Shown in pieces: positions 16,013 through 24,926 of a stretch of 43,742 nucleotides of DNA (positions are counted from its first letter, which is position 1; the number at the start of each line of letters is the position of its first letter). The notes beneath the pieces are model-generated. The model had not been told where the DNA came from, searched no databases, and worked only from the letters and a program-made list of their open reading frames with translations. The translations under genes and the position numbers were made by a program. The stretch covers positions 1 to 43,742 of the forward strand of contig JBFMFH010000003.1 of assembly GCA_040752275.1 (NCBI GenBank), written 5' to 3'. Origin of the DNA: JBFMFH01 sp040752275 (GTDB lineage: Bacteria; Acidobacteriota; Vicinamibacteria; Vicinamibacterales; JAKQTR01).

Positions 16013-16768
16013 ATGAAGCTCGCGCCGACGTCCGGTTCTCTCGCCGCTCTCGTGCTGCTCTGCGCGGTCTCTACCCAAGCCCAGACCGCCGACGAGGTGG
16101 TCGAGAAACACCTCGCGGCCCTCGGCGGCCGCGCCGCCCTCGAGAAGGTCACCAGCCAGGTCGCCACGGGCGCCATCACCGTGTCGACCCAGATGGGCAA
16201 CATCTCGGGCACCGTCGAAGTCTCGCGCAAGGCCCCGAACAAGACGCGCTCGCTCACCGTGCTCGACCTCTCGGCCATGGGCGGCACCGACATGGTGATC
16301 GACCAGCGGTGCGACGGCACGGCGGCGTGGGTCAGCAACAGCCTTCAGGGCGATCGCGACATCACGGGCGATCAGCTCCAGGGCCTGTTGAATGCCTACT
16401 TTCCCTCTCCCCTGATGAACTACAGGGAGACGGGCGGCAGAATCGAGCTGACGGGCAAGGACACGTTCGGCGGCCGTCCGGTGCACGCGCTGCAGTACAC
16501 GCCGAAGGCGGGCCCGGTGACGAAGTTCCTCATCGATGCCGAGACCTTCCACATCGTCAGGTCGGTGGCCACCATCAACATCCCCGAGGCGGGCGGCCCC
16601 CTCGAGCAGACCTCCGAGCCGGGCGACTACCGGGCTGTCGACGGCATTCAGGTTCCCTTCGCCGTCACGGTAGTGAACCCGATGCAGACCGTGTCGATCG
16701 CCCTGTCGAAGGTAGAGATCAACAAGGCCCTCGACGACGCCGTCTTCGCGAAGCCCGCGGTCAAGTAG
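16013..16768 (+). CDS. Secreted LolA/LolB-like lipid-binding-fold protein
   Basis: The 251-residue product has a signal peptide (AALVLLCAVSTQAQ) and begins its mature part TADEVVEKHLAALGGRAALEKVTS. That opening is typical of secreted proteins with an outer-membrane lipoprotein carrier-like half-barrel in Acidobacteriota. Further strands include GAITVSTQMGNISGTVEV, FLIDAETFHIVRS and DYRAVDGIQVPFAVTV. A GGAGG site precedes the ATG. A related protein is encoded at 24927-25751. The role is unknown; sorting or sensing at the envelope is possible. It is read away from the PadR gene and shares the short region between them. Confidence 0.65.
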   Translation: MKLAPTSGSLAALVLLCAVSTQAQTADEVVEKHLAALGGRAALEKVTSQVATGAITVSTQMGNISGTVEVSRKAPNKTRSLTVLDLSAMGGTDMVIDQRCDGTAAWVSNSLQGDRDITGDQLQGLLNAYFPSPLMNYRETGGRIELTGKDTFGGRPVHALQYTPKAGPVTKFLIDAETFHIVRSVATINIPEAGGPLEQTSEPGDYRAVDGIQVPFAVTVVNPMQTVSIALSKVEINKALDDAVFAKPAVK

Positions 16769-16821
16769 GGCGGCGGCGGGTCGCCAACGCGTCGAACGGA
16801 TCCCGGTGGCGCAATCCGCAA

Positions 16822-18072
16822 CTACTCGCTGCGGAGCACCGCTGCCGGATCGACCTTCACCGCGCGCAGCGCCGGCACCAAGCAGGCGAGGGTCGCCACG
16901 AGCGCCAGCGACAGCGCGGCGCCCGCGTAGGTGACCGGATCGAGCGGCGGAGTCTCGAACAGGAGGCTGCCAACGAGACGCGTCCCCGGAAGAGCTGCGG
17001 CCAGGCCGGCGAGCAGCCCGCCCACGGCCAGCGCCCCGCCGCGGCCGAGAACCATGCCGAGGACGCCCGCGCGGATCGCGCCCAACGCCAACCGTACCCC
17101 GATCTCGTGCTGCTGCTGGCTCACGTGGTAGGCGAGCACGCCGTAGAGGCCGACGGCCGCCAGCAGCAGCGCCACCCCCGCGAAGAGTGCCAGATACCCG
17201 GCCACCCTCCGGAAGTCGGCGAACACCCGCCCCACAACCGCGTCCATCGTCTGAACCCCAGTCACCAGCGCGTTGCGATCGTGGCGCGCGACGATCCGTC
17301 GAAGCGGCCCTGCCACTGCCGATGGGTCGCCGGACGTCCGGGCCACGAGACGAAGACTCCTGGGGCTGGCCTGGAAGATTGACAGGTACAGCGCCGGATC
17401 GGCCTCGTCGCGGGGATTCGCCAGCCTCGCGCTGCGCACGACACCGACGATCTCATATGGGATTTCCATCGGCGGCAGGCTGAGTGTGTCTTGCAGGAGA
17501 ACAACGCGTCCAATCGGGTCCTGGCCCGGGTACAGCCTTCCGGCGAGAGATTCACTGACGACGGCGACAGGTGGCGTGCTGTCGCGGTCGGCGGCCGAGA
17601 GATCCCTTCCGCCAAGGAGCCCCATGCCCATCGTGGCGAAGTACCCGGGCGATACCCGCCGCAGCCGGGCCGGCTCCATGTCACGGTCCGACCCTGCCGG
17701 GCGGTCAGGCGTCCGGATCCTCCATGTGTTGCCGGGGTCGAGGATCGGCAACTGGGTGGTCGCTCCGACAGGCGTGACGCCAGGCAGTGCCGCCACTTCG
17801 TCGAGGACCGCAGCATAGAAGGCTTGCCGCCGCGCGCGGTCGGGATACGCCGGCGCCTGGATATCGACGCGCGCCGTGAGCGGCCGATCGGCCGTGAAGC
17901 CGAAGTCCACCGCCGTCAGACGGGCCCGCAGGCCCTTGCCCGTGTTGCTGTCCCGATAATCCCGCTCGAGCGTCCGTGAGATGCCGTCGACGTCGCGCTG
18001 CGCCTGTGCCAGCGACACGCCCGGCCGCAGGCGGCCGACGAGGTGCATCGCCGGTCGTGGACTCACGCGCAC
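16822..18072 (-). pseudogene. Deleted ADOP permease (5' end and first FtsX block missing)
   Basis: The open frame of 416 codons aligns with the intact permease at 12719-15505, but in two separate parts. It begins in the end of the first periplasmic domain (HLVGRLRPGVSLAQAQRDV), then jumps after LTAVDF to the second periplasmic domain (GFTADRPLTARVDIQAPAYP). About 200 residues are lost, including the first set of membrane helices. The second FtsX block is intact (LALFAGVALLLAAVGLYGV to VPALRAVKVDPAAVLRSE). The cytoplasmic part, the first helix and most of the first domain are also missing, and the gene ends abruptly beside the promoter of the ATPase at 18129. The inner deletion kept the frame. 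Confidence 0.75.
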
Positions 18073-18093
18073 ACCGACTGATAGTCACATCGG

Positions 18094-18122
18094 TTGCTAG
18101 TAACATCGAATGTGAGTATCAT
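18094..18122 (+). promoter_or_regulatory. Probable leaderless promoter of the second ATPase gene
   Basis: TTGCTA (18094-18099) and TATCAT (18117-18122) are separated by 17 bases. Seven bases downstream of the -10 box is the GTG at 18129, so the transcript probably starts at the start codon. There is no Shine-Dalgarno sequence. CACAT (18087-18091) and ATGTG (18110-18114) form an inverted repeat around the -35 region and might be an operator. Confidence 0.45.
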
Positions 18123-18128
18123 GCGGTC

Positions 18129-19505
18129 GTGGCACGGTTCGTCAACAGGGAGCGTGAACTCGCGGCGCTGAGCGCCTGGTACTCCCGCGAGGCGCCCGGT
18201 GTCGCCCTCGTCTGGGGCCGAAGGCGGGTCGGCAAGACCATGCTCCTTCAGCGGTTTGCGCACGACAAGGCCGCCGTCTTCCACACCGGGGCCGGCCGGC
18301 CGGCCGCCGACGAGCTCCGGTTGCTGTCTGACGCCGCCGCCGCGCTTCGACTGGGCGGGATCCGCGACCTGGCGGCCAGGCCGTTTGCCGACTGGGATGA
18401 CGCGCTCGACTCGCTCGCGGCCGCCGCCCGCACCTCGCCGCTCCTGCTCGTCCTCGACGAGTTCCCGGAGCTGAAAGCCACCTCCCCGGAGATTGAGGGG
18501 ATCGTGCGTGCGTTTCTGGACCGAGCCCGGGGCGCCACGCAGTTGCGGCTGCTGCTCTGCGGCTCGGCCGTCCGGACCATGGAGGCGTTGCAGGAGCACC
18601 GCGCACCGCTCTACGGACGATTCAGTCTGTCTCTGCCCGTCCACCCGTTCACGCCTCACGAAGCGGCCCGCATGCTCCCGGCTCTGAGCCCCGCGGACCG
18701 CGCGGTCGTGTACGGACTCGTCGGAGGCGCTCCCCTGTACCTCTCCTGGTGGGATCAGGAGGCCTCGCTCCGCGACAACCTCATCAGGCTCTTCTGCACG
18801 CCCGCAGCTCCCTTGCTGACAGAAGGCCAGCTCGTGCTGGCCACGGAAGGCGATATCAGCGGCCTCGCCGGCATAGCCCTCAAGGGGATCGCCGCTGGGC
18901 GCACCCGCCACGGCGAGATTCGCAGCGCCCTGGGCGTCGAGCCGTCTCGCCTGCTGGCCAGGCTCGCCGAACTGCAGATCATCGAGCAGGTCGTGCCCGT
19001 CACCGAGAATCCGGCGCGAACGAAGCGCAAGCTCTACCGGGTCGCAGACAACTACCTGGCGTTCTGGCTCGGGCGAGTCGAACGGCACAGGTCGCAGATC
19101 GAACGGGGACTGGGTGCCTCGGTCGCGCGGCTGATCGAGTCGGGCCTGGACGATGACCTCGGCGCGCCGTGGGAGGACGCCTTCCGTCGTCACCTCGTCC
19201 GCGAAGCGGCGGCCGGCCGCCTGCCTCGGGACGTCGTGGCGTTGGGCTCATGGTGGAACGAGAACAGCTCGGTCCAGATAGATGCCGTCGGGCTGGCCGG
19301 CAGGGCTCACACGCCGGTCCTGTTCGGAGAGGCCAAGTGGGCCCGTTCGGCGAATGGAGCCGCGCTGGCGCGAGCGCTCGACCGCAAGGCCGATGGCGTG
19401 CCCGGCGCCGGCGAGGATCGCCTCTACGCGCTCTGTGCCCGGGAGCGGCTCCGAGACACGCCTGCCGGCGTGATCACCGTGACGGCAGACGACATCTTCG
19501 GCTGA
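18129..19505 (+). CDS. ATPase of the archaeal-ATPase/DUF234 type with nuclease-like C-terminus
   Basis: The 458-residue product begins VARFVNREREL, the usual opening of this family, with Walker A GRRRVGKT (residues 30-37) and Walker B LLLVLDEFPEL near 100. A winged-helix part follows (GEIRSALGVEPSRLLARLAELQIIEQV) and then a DUF234-like C-terminal domain. In that domain VQIDAVGL and VLFGEAKW supply the acidic residues and lysine of a PD-(D/E)xK fold. The GTG start fits the family opening; the longer upstream frame is not supported. Functions in this family are mostly unproven. It lies exactly where the neighbouring permease gene is cut off, which suggests it arrived by insertion. Confidence 0.8.
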   Translation: MARFVNRERELAALSAWYSREAPGVALVWGRRRVGKTMLLQRFAHDKAAVFHTGAGRPAADELRLLSDAAAALRLGGIRDLAARPFADWDDALDSLAAAARTSPLLLVLDEFPELKATSPEIEGIVRAFLDRARGATQLRLLLCGSAVRTMEALQEHRAPLYGRFSLSLPVHPFTPHEAARMLPALSPADRAVVYGLVGGAPLYLSWWDQEASLRDNLIRLFCTPAAPLLTEGQLVLATEGDISGLAGIALKGIAAGRTRHGEIRSALGVEPSRLLARLAELQIIEQVVPVTENPARTKRKLYRVADNYLAFWLGRVERHRSQIERGLGASVARLIESGLDDDLGAPWEDAFRRHLVREAAAGRLPRDVVALGSWWNENSSVQIDAVGLAGRAHTPVLFGEAKWARSANGAALARALDRKADGVPGAGEDRLYALCARERLRDTPAGVITVTADDIFG

Positions 19506-19659
19506 TGACAGGACCGGCGTTCGGCGTGCCTGGGCTGTTGGTGGTGCAACCTCGCCATAATAAGACCCGACGGCGTTCAACTGGCTGCTGCGCGCACGCG
19601 TCACGCTCGTGGCGCCGACGTAGCCTCGCATGATGGGGCGGCGCTTCCCCACCGGCCGC

Positions 19660-20976
19660 CTACCTATCTCCCTTGCGACCCGCCAGCGCCTTCTCGACGG
19701 CGGGCGCGAGCTTGTCGCCTCGGATCTCCTCGCCCTGCGCGATGATGATTCCGGTATCGCCGTCGACGAGAAACGTCGCCGGAATGCCCTTGATGGCGAG
19801 CTGCTGGACCTGCCTGGTTTCGAAGCCCTTGCCGTCGTAGAGATGCGGCCATGCCAGGCCGTGCTTCGCCGCCACCTCCTTCACCTTCGCTTCCTGTCCG
19901 GGCTGGTCCAGCGAGACGCCGATGATCTCGAACCCGTTCCCGTGATGGACCGCGAAAGCCTTCACCACATTGGGCGCCTCTTCCAGGCAGGGTCCGCACC
20001 AGGTTGCCCAGAAGTCGACCAGCACGATCTTCCCCCGATAGCCGGCCGGGAAGTCGACCTGCTCGCCGCCGACGGCCTTCCCGACAACCGGAGGAAACAC
20101 ACTGCCGTTGGCCGACGCCACCTGGACGGGCGGGGGCGGGATCTCCTCGGCGGTCTGGGCCGACGTCACGACCGACAAACCGGCACCGGTGACACTCCAG
20201 CCCGTGAACTCGTACGTCGTCCCGGCGATGTTGAACGGCTTCCTTGCGTCCCTGTATTCCGCCTTGCCCGCCGTGAACTTCCCGTCACCGTTCACGTCGA
20301 TCAGCAGCGGATAGTCGAGGCCTCCCGGTGACGACAGGCGTGAGAAGTCGGCGCTCGAGTGCCGGTCACGGACCAGCACTTTGTACGCCTTGCCGTTGAG
20401 CGTCGCCGTACCCGACAGGCCGTAGTCGAGGTAGTACAACAGGCTGCCGGCGAGGCGCGCGCGATTGGCGTCCTTCGGGTCGAAGCGATACAGCCCAAGC
20501 GTCAGCCGGCCCAGGTGCGGCAGTTCCACGGACGTCGTGCCTTCCCACTGAGTCAAGTCGATCGGCTTCTCCTCCGTTCCGCCCTTGTACGGCTTGGACG
20601 GCCACGCCACGGGCGGATCGTCGGTGAGGTCACCATTGCGGTTCGCGTCGAAGTACAGCGCGGCGGGCTTTCCCTCTGGTTCCGACAGGACAAGGACGTA
20701 GGTGGTCTCCTCGTCCTTCGGCCCGAACCTGAGGACGCCAAAGACCGCGCTGCGATCCAAGTCCGGGAGCTTGACCACGCCTGCCGGAGGGTGGCTTTCC
20801 AGCAGCAGCTGCACGGGGTAGTACCCCAGACCGTCCTTTCGAAGTCCGTCGGCTACCGTCACGTTGATGGAAGGCACCTGCTGGGCGGCCGCCACACCCA
20901 CCATCCGTGCCGCCGTACACAGTAGGCCCATCGCCGTGGCAAGCCGGCGCCATGCTCGTCCGCCACCGATTGTCAT
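19660..20976 (-). CDS. TlpA-like periplasmic thioredoxin with an N-terminal calcium-loop domain
   Basis: The 438-residue product has a signal peptide (to about residue 31). A beta-rich N-terminal part of about 260 residues follows, and then a thioredoxin domain from about 295. The active site is DFWATWCGPCLEEAP with cysteines at about 327 and 330. GIPATFLVD supplies the cis-proline loop. The N-terminal part contains two EF-hand-like loops, DANRNGDLTDD (near 110) and DVNGDGKFTAG (near 227), which may bind calcium. The gene follows the DsbD beta-gamma gene by 21 bases on the same strand. It is therefore probably the electron acceptor or partner at the end of the same redox operon. Confidence 0.8.
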   Translation of the reverse strand: MTIGGGRAWRRLATAMGLLCTAARMVGVAAAQQVPSINVTVADGLRKDGLGYYPVQLLLESHPPAGVVKLPDLDRSAVFGVLRFGPKDEETTYVLVLSEPEGKPAALYFDANRNGDLTDDPPVAWPSKPYKGGTEEKPIDLTQWEGTTSVELPHLGRLTLGLYRFDPKDANRARLAGSLLYYLDYGLSGTATLNGKAYKVLVRDRHSSADFSRLSSPGGLDYPLLIDVNGDGKFTAGKAEYRDARKPFNIAGTTYEFTGWSVTGAGLSVVTSAQTAEEIPPPPVQVASANGSVFPPVVGKAVGGEQVDFPAGYRGKIVLVDFWATWCGPCLEEAPNVVKAFAVHHGNGFEIIGVSLDQPGQEAKVKEVAAKHGLAWPHLYDGKGFETRQVQQLAIKGIPATFLVDGDTGIIIAQGEEIRGDKLAPAVEKALAGRKGDR

Positions 20977-20997
20977 CGCGTCACCTCACTCGCCAGA

Positions 20998-22584
20998 TCA
21001 CTCCGTCGTCACGGGCGTGCGCAGGAAGCGCAGGAACTCCTCCGCGTCCCGGGTCAGCCCAGGGAACGTCGTCACGCGGGACCCGTCCGGTCTGAGAATC
21101 GCGTAGAACGGCAACGCCACGGTCCCGAACTCGCGGCGCTGGTAGGACTGATTGTCTTCGTACGTCTGCCCTTCACCGTCCGTGTATAGCTGGACACGAA
21201 CGAACCGCTGAAGTTCGGCGCGGACCGCCGGCTGGGTGAAGATGTTGGATTCCATCCACCGGCAGTTCGTGCAGGTGTATCCGGTGAAGTCGATGAACAG
21301 GGGCCTGTTCTCGGCCTCCGCCTGGTCGAGGCCCCGCGCGAGATCGGTGTGCCAAGTCAGTTCCTGGTCCGCGCCGCTTTCACCGGTCAGCGCCACGGCC
21401 CCAGCCGTTCGTGGCGGCAAGAACGCATCCAGTTCACCAAGACCTCCTCCGACCAGACCGGTGAGCAGGTAGAACCCCGTCGCCACGAACACGAGCGCCC
21501 ACAACATCCGGACCACGCCGACGCTCGGCAGCGCCGTCTCGTGCTGCAGGTGGATCTTGCCAAGGAGGTACAGCGCGGTCAGCACGGCAATCGCCAGCCA
21601 CACGGCGAGCACGACCTCCCGCGTGAATAGGTGCCAGCCCCAGACCAGATCCACGTTGGACACGAACTTCATCGCGGCCGCGATCTCGAGAAAGCCCATC
21701 GTGACTTTCACGGAGGTCAGCCAGTCGCCGCTCTTCGGCAGGGCGGCCATCCACCCCGGCAGCAGCGCTAGCAGGAAGAACGGCGCCGCGAAGACCACGG
21801 AGAACCCGAACATGCCGAGTACGGGCCAGAGCCACTCGCCCTGCGACGTGGCGACGAGCACCGTACCCACGAACGGCACCGTGCACGTGAAACTGGTGAG
21901 CGTGAAGGTCAGCCCCATCAACAACGCGGAGGCGTAGCTCGGGCCGCGGGCCGATCGGTCGAGCCGCGTCAGCACGCGCGAAGGCACCGCGAGTTCGTAG
22001 AGCCCGAAGAGACTGAGGGCAAACCCGATGAAGACCGCGGCAATCAGCAGATTCACCCAAGGGCTGGCCGCGAACTGGTTGATCCCCGTGGCTCCAAGCA
22101 GCGCCGCAAGACCGAGGCCGAGTCCCGTGAAGGTAACGACGATGCCGCCGCAATAGACAAACGCCCGGGGAAGGCCAGACCCTGCTTTCGACTCCGCGCT
22201 CTTTGTGAAATAGGAAACCGTGATCGGGATCATCGGGAACACGCACGGCGTCGCCAGGGAGAGGAGGCCCATCGTCATGGACAGCCAGAGGAATGGCCAG
22301 AAGCCTTTCGCGCGGGCCTGCTCGACTTCGGCCTGCGTCCCGGCGGGTGCGCTCGGTCCGAGTCCCGGTTGAGTCGACGCCGGCGCTCCGGGTTCCGGGA
22401 GCACCACCGTTCCGACCGGTCTCGCCGAACGAGCCAACTCGGCCCGCGCGCCCAGAGGAGACGCCTGGACCGCTCCGACCACGCTCGTGCGGCCGCAGAG
22501 GACACACGGCGCCGCCAGCGCGGCGAGGGCCAGCCACACGCTCGCGGCCCTCATCACGATGTCGCGCCGCGGCCTGACCCTCAT
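20998..22584 (-). CDS. DsbD-like thiol:disulfide interchange protein, beta and gamma domains
   Basis: The 528-residue product has an N-terminal hydrophobic segment and a linker. An eight-helix membrane domain follows, with the conserved cysteines in SLATPCVFPMIP (Cys114) and LTSFTCTVPFVG (Cys234). A C-terminal periplasmic thioredoxin domain has GYTCTNCRW (Cys438 and Cys441) and the cis-proline segment VALPFYAIL. This is the path by which DsbD moves electrons from cytoplasmic thioredoxin to periplasmic partners. The N-terminal alpha domain is absent and is encoded by the gene just upstream. ATG 22584 overlaps that gene's stop as ATGA. Calling it dsbD would be reasonable, but the split form makes me leave the symbol blank. 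Confidence 0.9.
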   Translation of the reverse strand: MRVRPRRDIVMRAASVWLALAALAAPCVLCGRTSVVGAVQASPLGARAELARSARPVGTVVLPEPGAPASTQPGLGPSAPAGTQAEVEQARAKGFWPFLWLSMTMGLLSLATPCVFPMIPITVSYFTKSAESKAGSGLPRAFVYCGGIVVTFTGLGLGLAALLGATGINQFAASPWVNLLIAAVFIGFALSLFGLYELAVPSRVLTRLDRSARGPSYASALLMGLTFTLTSFTCTVPFVGTVLVATSQGEWLWPVLGMFGFSVVFAAPFFLLALLPGWMAALPKSGDWLTSVKVTMGFLEIAAAMKFVSNVDLVWGWHLFTREVVLAVWLAIAVLTALYLLGKIHLQHETALPSVGVVRMLWALVFVATGFYLLTGLVGGGLGELDAFLPPRTAGAVALTGESGADQELTWHTDLARGLDQAEAENRPLFIDFTGYTCTNCRWMESNIFTQPAVRAELQRFVRVQLYTDGEGQTYEDNQSYQRREFGTVALPFYAILRPDGSRVTTFPGLTRDAEEFLRFLRTPVTTE

Positions 22585-23075
22585 CGGGACGCGAGTTCCA
22601 CCGTGAACGGCACGTGCACCTTGATCGGTGGCAGGCAGTTGCGATCGTTGCACGCCTGGAAGCGCACGTCGATCGTCCCCTTCGCCGGTCCGGCCTTGGC
22701 CTCCTCGCTGACGGACAGCGGCACGTCGAGGATGACCGACCGGCTGTAGTACTCCGTCTTCATGCGGAAGTTCGGATCGAAGGCCGTCTCCGGCACCGGA
22801 CCCGTGACATCGCCAGTCAGCGTGAACACCTGACCCGGCGGCACGCTGACATCCGTCCGGATGGGGCCGCCAGGCTCCTGCGTGATCGAGTACACGTGCC
22901 ACCCGGGAGCGATCTTCGCGGCCAGCAGGACCGTCACCTTCTGCCCTGGCGCGGGTGCCCGGGTCGTGGCCGGCCTAGCCGTCCACCGGACGATGTCGTC
23001 CGGTTCCTGGGCCAGGGCTGGCATTGACAGGCTCAACACCGCTGAGAGCAACGAGAGGACCCGTCCGACCTTCAT
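22581..23075 (-). CDS. Stand-alone DsbD alpha-type domain protein
   Basis: The 164-residue product has a signal peptide (LLSAVLSLSMPALAQ). Its domain matches the N-terminal DsbD alpha region: APGWHVYSITQEPGGP near the middle and VRFQACNDRNCLPPIKVHV at the end, where Cys142 and Cys147 are the exchange pair (CNDRNC). In most bacteria this domain is fused to the membrane part of DsbD; here it is a separate periplasmic protein. Its ATG overlaps the stop of the selenoprotein gene (ATGA), and its stop overlaps the start of the beta-gamma gene (ATGA). All three are therefore tightly coupled. Confidence 0.9.
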   Translation of the reverse strand: MKVGRVLSLLSAVLSLSMPALAQEPDDIVRWTARPATTRAPAPGQKVTVLLAAKIAPGWHVYSITQEPGGPIRTDVSVPPGQVFTLTGDVTGPVPETAFDPNFRMKTEYYSRSVILDVPLSVSEEAKAGPAKGTIDVRFQACNDRNCLPPIKVHVPFTVELASR

Positions 23076-24793
23076 CGCGGCACCGACTTCCTTCCGGCGT
23101 CCGGTCCGATCAACGCCTTCAGCACGAGTTCGGTCCGGCGCATGCCTTCGAGGCCATCAAAATGGGGCACGTAGACGAGGCGGCCCTCGCCATCCAGAAG
23201 GAGGTTGGCCGTGAACCCCGTGACGCCCAGCTTCTTCGAGAGGTCCATCCAGAACTCCACCGACGCCTGGAGCGGCACGAAGGTGTACCGCGTGCGCTCG
23301 AAGAAGGTGACGGCATCCACCCGCTCCTCTTCGCTGTTGTTGATGGAGAGCACGACGAACCCGTCGCCGCCGTACGATTCGACCAGTCGCTGTATGTAGG
23401 GGAACTCCCTAATGCAGTACCCTCAAGTCGGGTGCCACAGATTGAGCAGGACGAGCTGGCCGCGGAACTCCGACAGCTTCTTCCTGCCGCCAGTCAGGCC
23501 CTCGATCTCGAAGTCGTCCGCCTGATGGGCTCGGCCCAGTACCGCGGACAGAATCTCGCGGCGAACCTGCGCTTCTGGCTTGCCGAGCCGCCCGCCGACG
23601 TTGATCGCGGCGGCGGTCAGGTCCGGATCCCCGAACGTCACGGGGTCTGCCAGGAGCAGGTCGTATGCCGCCGCCGGCTTGCCCTGAGCCAGGAAGGCGT
23701 CGGCCCTGAGCGCGGTCACTGGGAACGTGAGGGGCGCGGCCGACGCCGGCGGGCTTGCCTTCTCGACGGCCGCCACGGCGTCTGCCGGCTTGCCCTCGCC
23801 CAGCAGTTTCCGACCACTCGCGATGCTGCCATAGAAGTCCGCTGCCTTTGTCAACTCCCCGACCACATAGTCCGCCCCCGCTCCCTCCTTGGCGTGTCGC
23901 GCCGTCTCCAGGAGCTCGGCAGCCAGCCGAGCAGCCTTGCCGGGATCGGTGCGGGCATGGAGGGCGAAGAGCTCGATGGGCACCGCGCCCGGGTTCTTAG
24001 CCGCTCGCTCCAGCAATGCCACACGATCGTCCTCGGTCTCGGCGTCAGCGGCTGCGTCGCGGAGGGCAACCGCAGCCATCTCAGACGATGGGAAGCGCGC
24101 GACGAAGGCCTCGACCAGACGGCGATGTTCCTTCGGATCGCGCATCTTGTAGGTCGAGAGAAGGTCGTACGCGTACAGGGGATTGTCCGGCGCCGCGGCG
24201 GCAGCCCTGGCGTAGCAGTCCCGTTCGGCCTCCACGTCACCCGTGGCCGCCATGTCGTGGGCAAGGTGAGCCCATGCGGGCGCGAACGTCGGGTCGTCGG
24301 CAACGATCGTCCGGAGTTCGGCCCGAAGCGCGGCGCCGGCCGCGTGCTCGGCGGTGGCCAGACGGTACCGGTACGCCGTCACGTTCGGGCGCGTCGTCAC
24401 CAGCCACCGGTAGTACTGAGCCACGGCCGCGTTGGTGGCGGCCGTGACCTGCCGGCCGAGCGCCAGGGCCGCCGGTGAGAGGGGATCGGCGCTGCCGGCG
24501 TCGGGTGACTCCGCACGCAGCCGATTGCGTTCGGTGACGTTGGTCGCCACCCACAGACCGATATGGGCACGTTCTTCGTTCGGGCTGGTCTCGATGATCT
24601 GCTTGTAGAGGCCGATGGCCTCCGACACCTTGCCGGTCTGCCGCGCCTCTTCCGCGCGCTGCAGCAGGGTTTTCGCGCCTCGCCCGTCTCTGGCCGCCGG
24701 CTCCTGCGGTGGCTCGGGTGCCACGTGGGGCGTCGCGCCGGACAGTGCGGCGGCGAGGGTGAGCGACACCAGGATCGTTCGCGTCCTGCTCAT
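23072..24793 (-). CDS. Selenoprotein candidate: TPR protein with C-terminal thioredoxin-like (TlpA) domain, in-frame TGA = Sec457
   Basis: From ATG 24793 (GGAGA upstream) the frame encodes a signal sequence, a TPR-like segment (TLLQRAEEARQTGKVSEAIG, about residues 43-62), a long helical repeat region and a linker FEIEGLTGGRKKLSEFRG. It then enters a thioredoxin fold: LVLLNLWHPT, TGA, GYCIREFPYIQRLVE, FVVLSINNSEEERV, GVTGFTANLLLDGEGRLVYV. The frame stays open for 117 codons after the TGA, up to TGA 23074. The TGA stands exactly where TlpA proteins have the first cysteine of CxxC (W, three residues, C-x-x-C), which gives U-G-Y-C. A SECIS-like hairpin follows at once. The usual cis-proline position is not proline. 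Read with selenocysteine, the protein has 573 residues and is the first gene of the DsbD operon. The alternatives are a TGC-to-TGA mutation or an error. Confidence 0.8.
23390..23417 (-). promoter_or_regulatory. Bacterial SECIS-like hairpin after the in-frame TGA
   Basis: In the mRNA, UAGGG pairs with CCCUA around the five-base loop AGUUC, and CUG pairs with CAG below an internal loop (CAU opposite CAUA). Exactly 16 bases separate the UGA from the apical loop, and a G is the second loop base. Both fit what is known of bacterial SECIS elements, which lie immediately after the UGA and present a G near the start of a small loop. The hairpin lies within coding sequence (codons for GYCIREFPYIQ). 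The structure is seen; the function is inferred. Confidence 0.65.
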
Positions 24794-24926
24794 CTGCGTC
24801 TCCGTGCTTGGTCTCGTTCCGAGGCGCGCGGGCCTGCCGGCCCTGACCACCCTCCCCAAGGCTGCGGCGGTCCGCCGGAGCGTTCCGCGAAGGCGGAAGA
24901 GCCGGCCTCGCCGCGGCGGATTCTGT

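Noticed and set aside
17976..18128. Upstream extension of the ATPase gene at 18129
   Set aside because: It overlaps the permease remnant in antisense, includes the promoter and lacks similarity to the family, whose members begin with the FVNREREL motif.
23072..23353. Separate small gene starting at GTG 23353
   Set aside because: It is in the same frame as the upstream thioredoxin-like sequence, has no ribosome site and begins in the middle of the fold. Reading through TGA explains it better.
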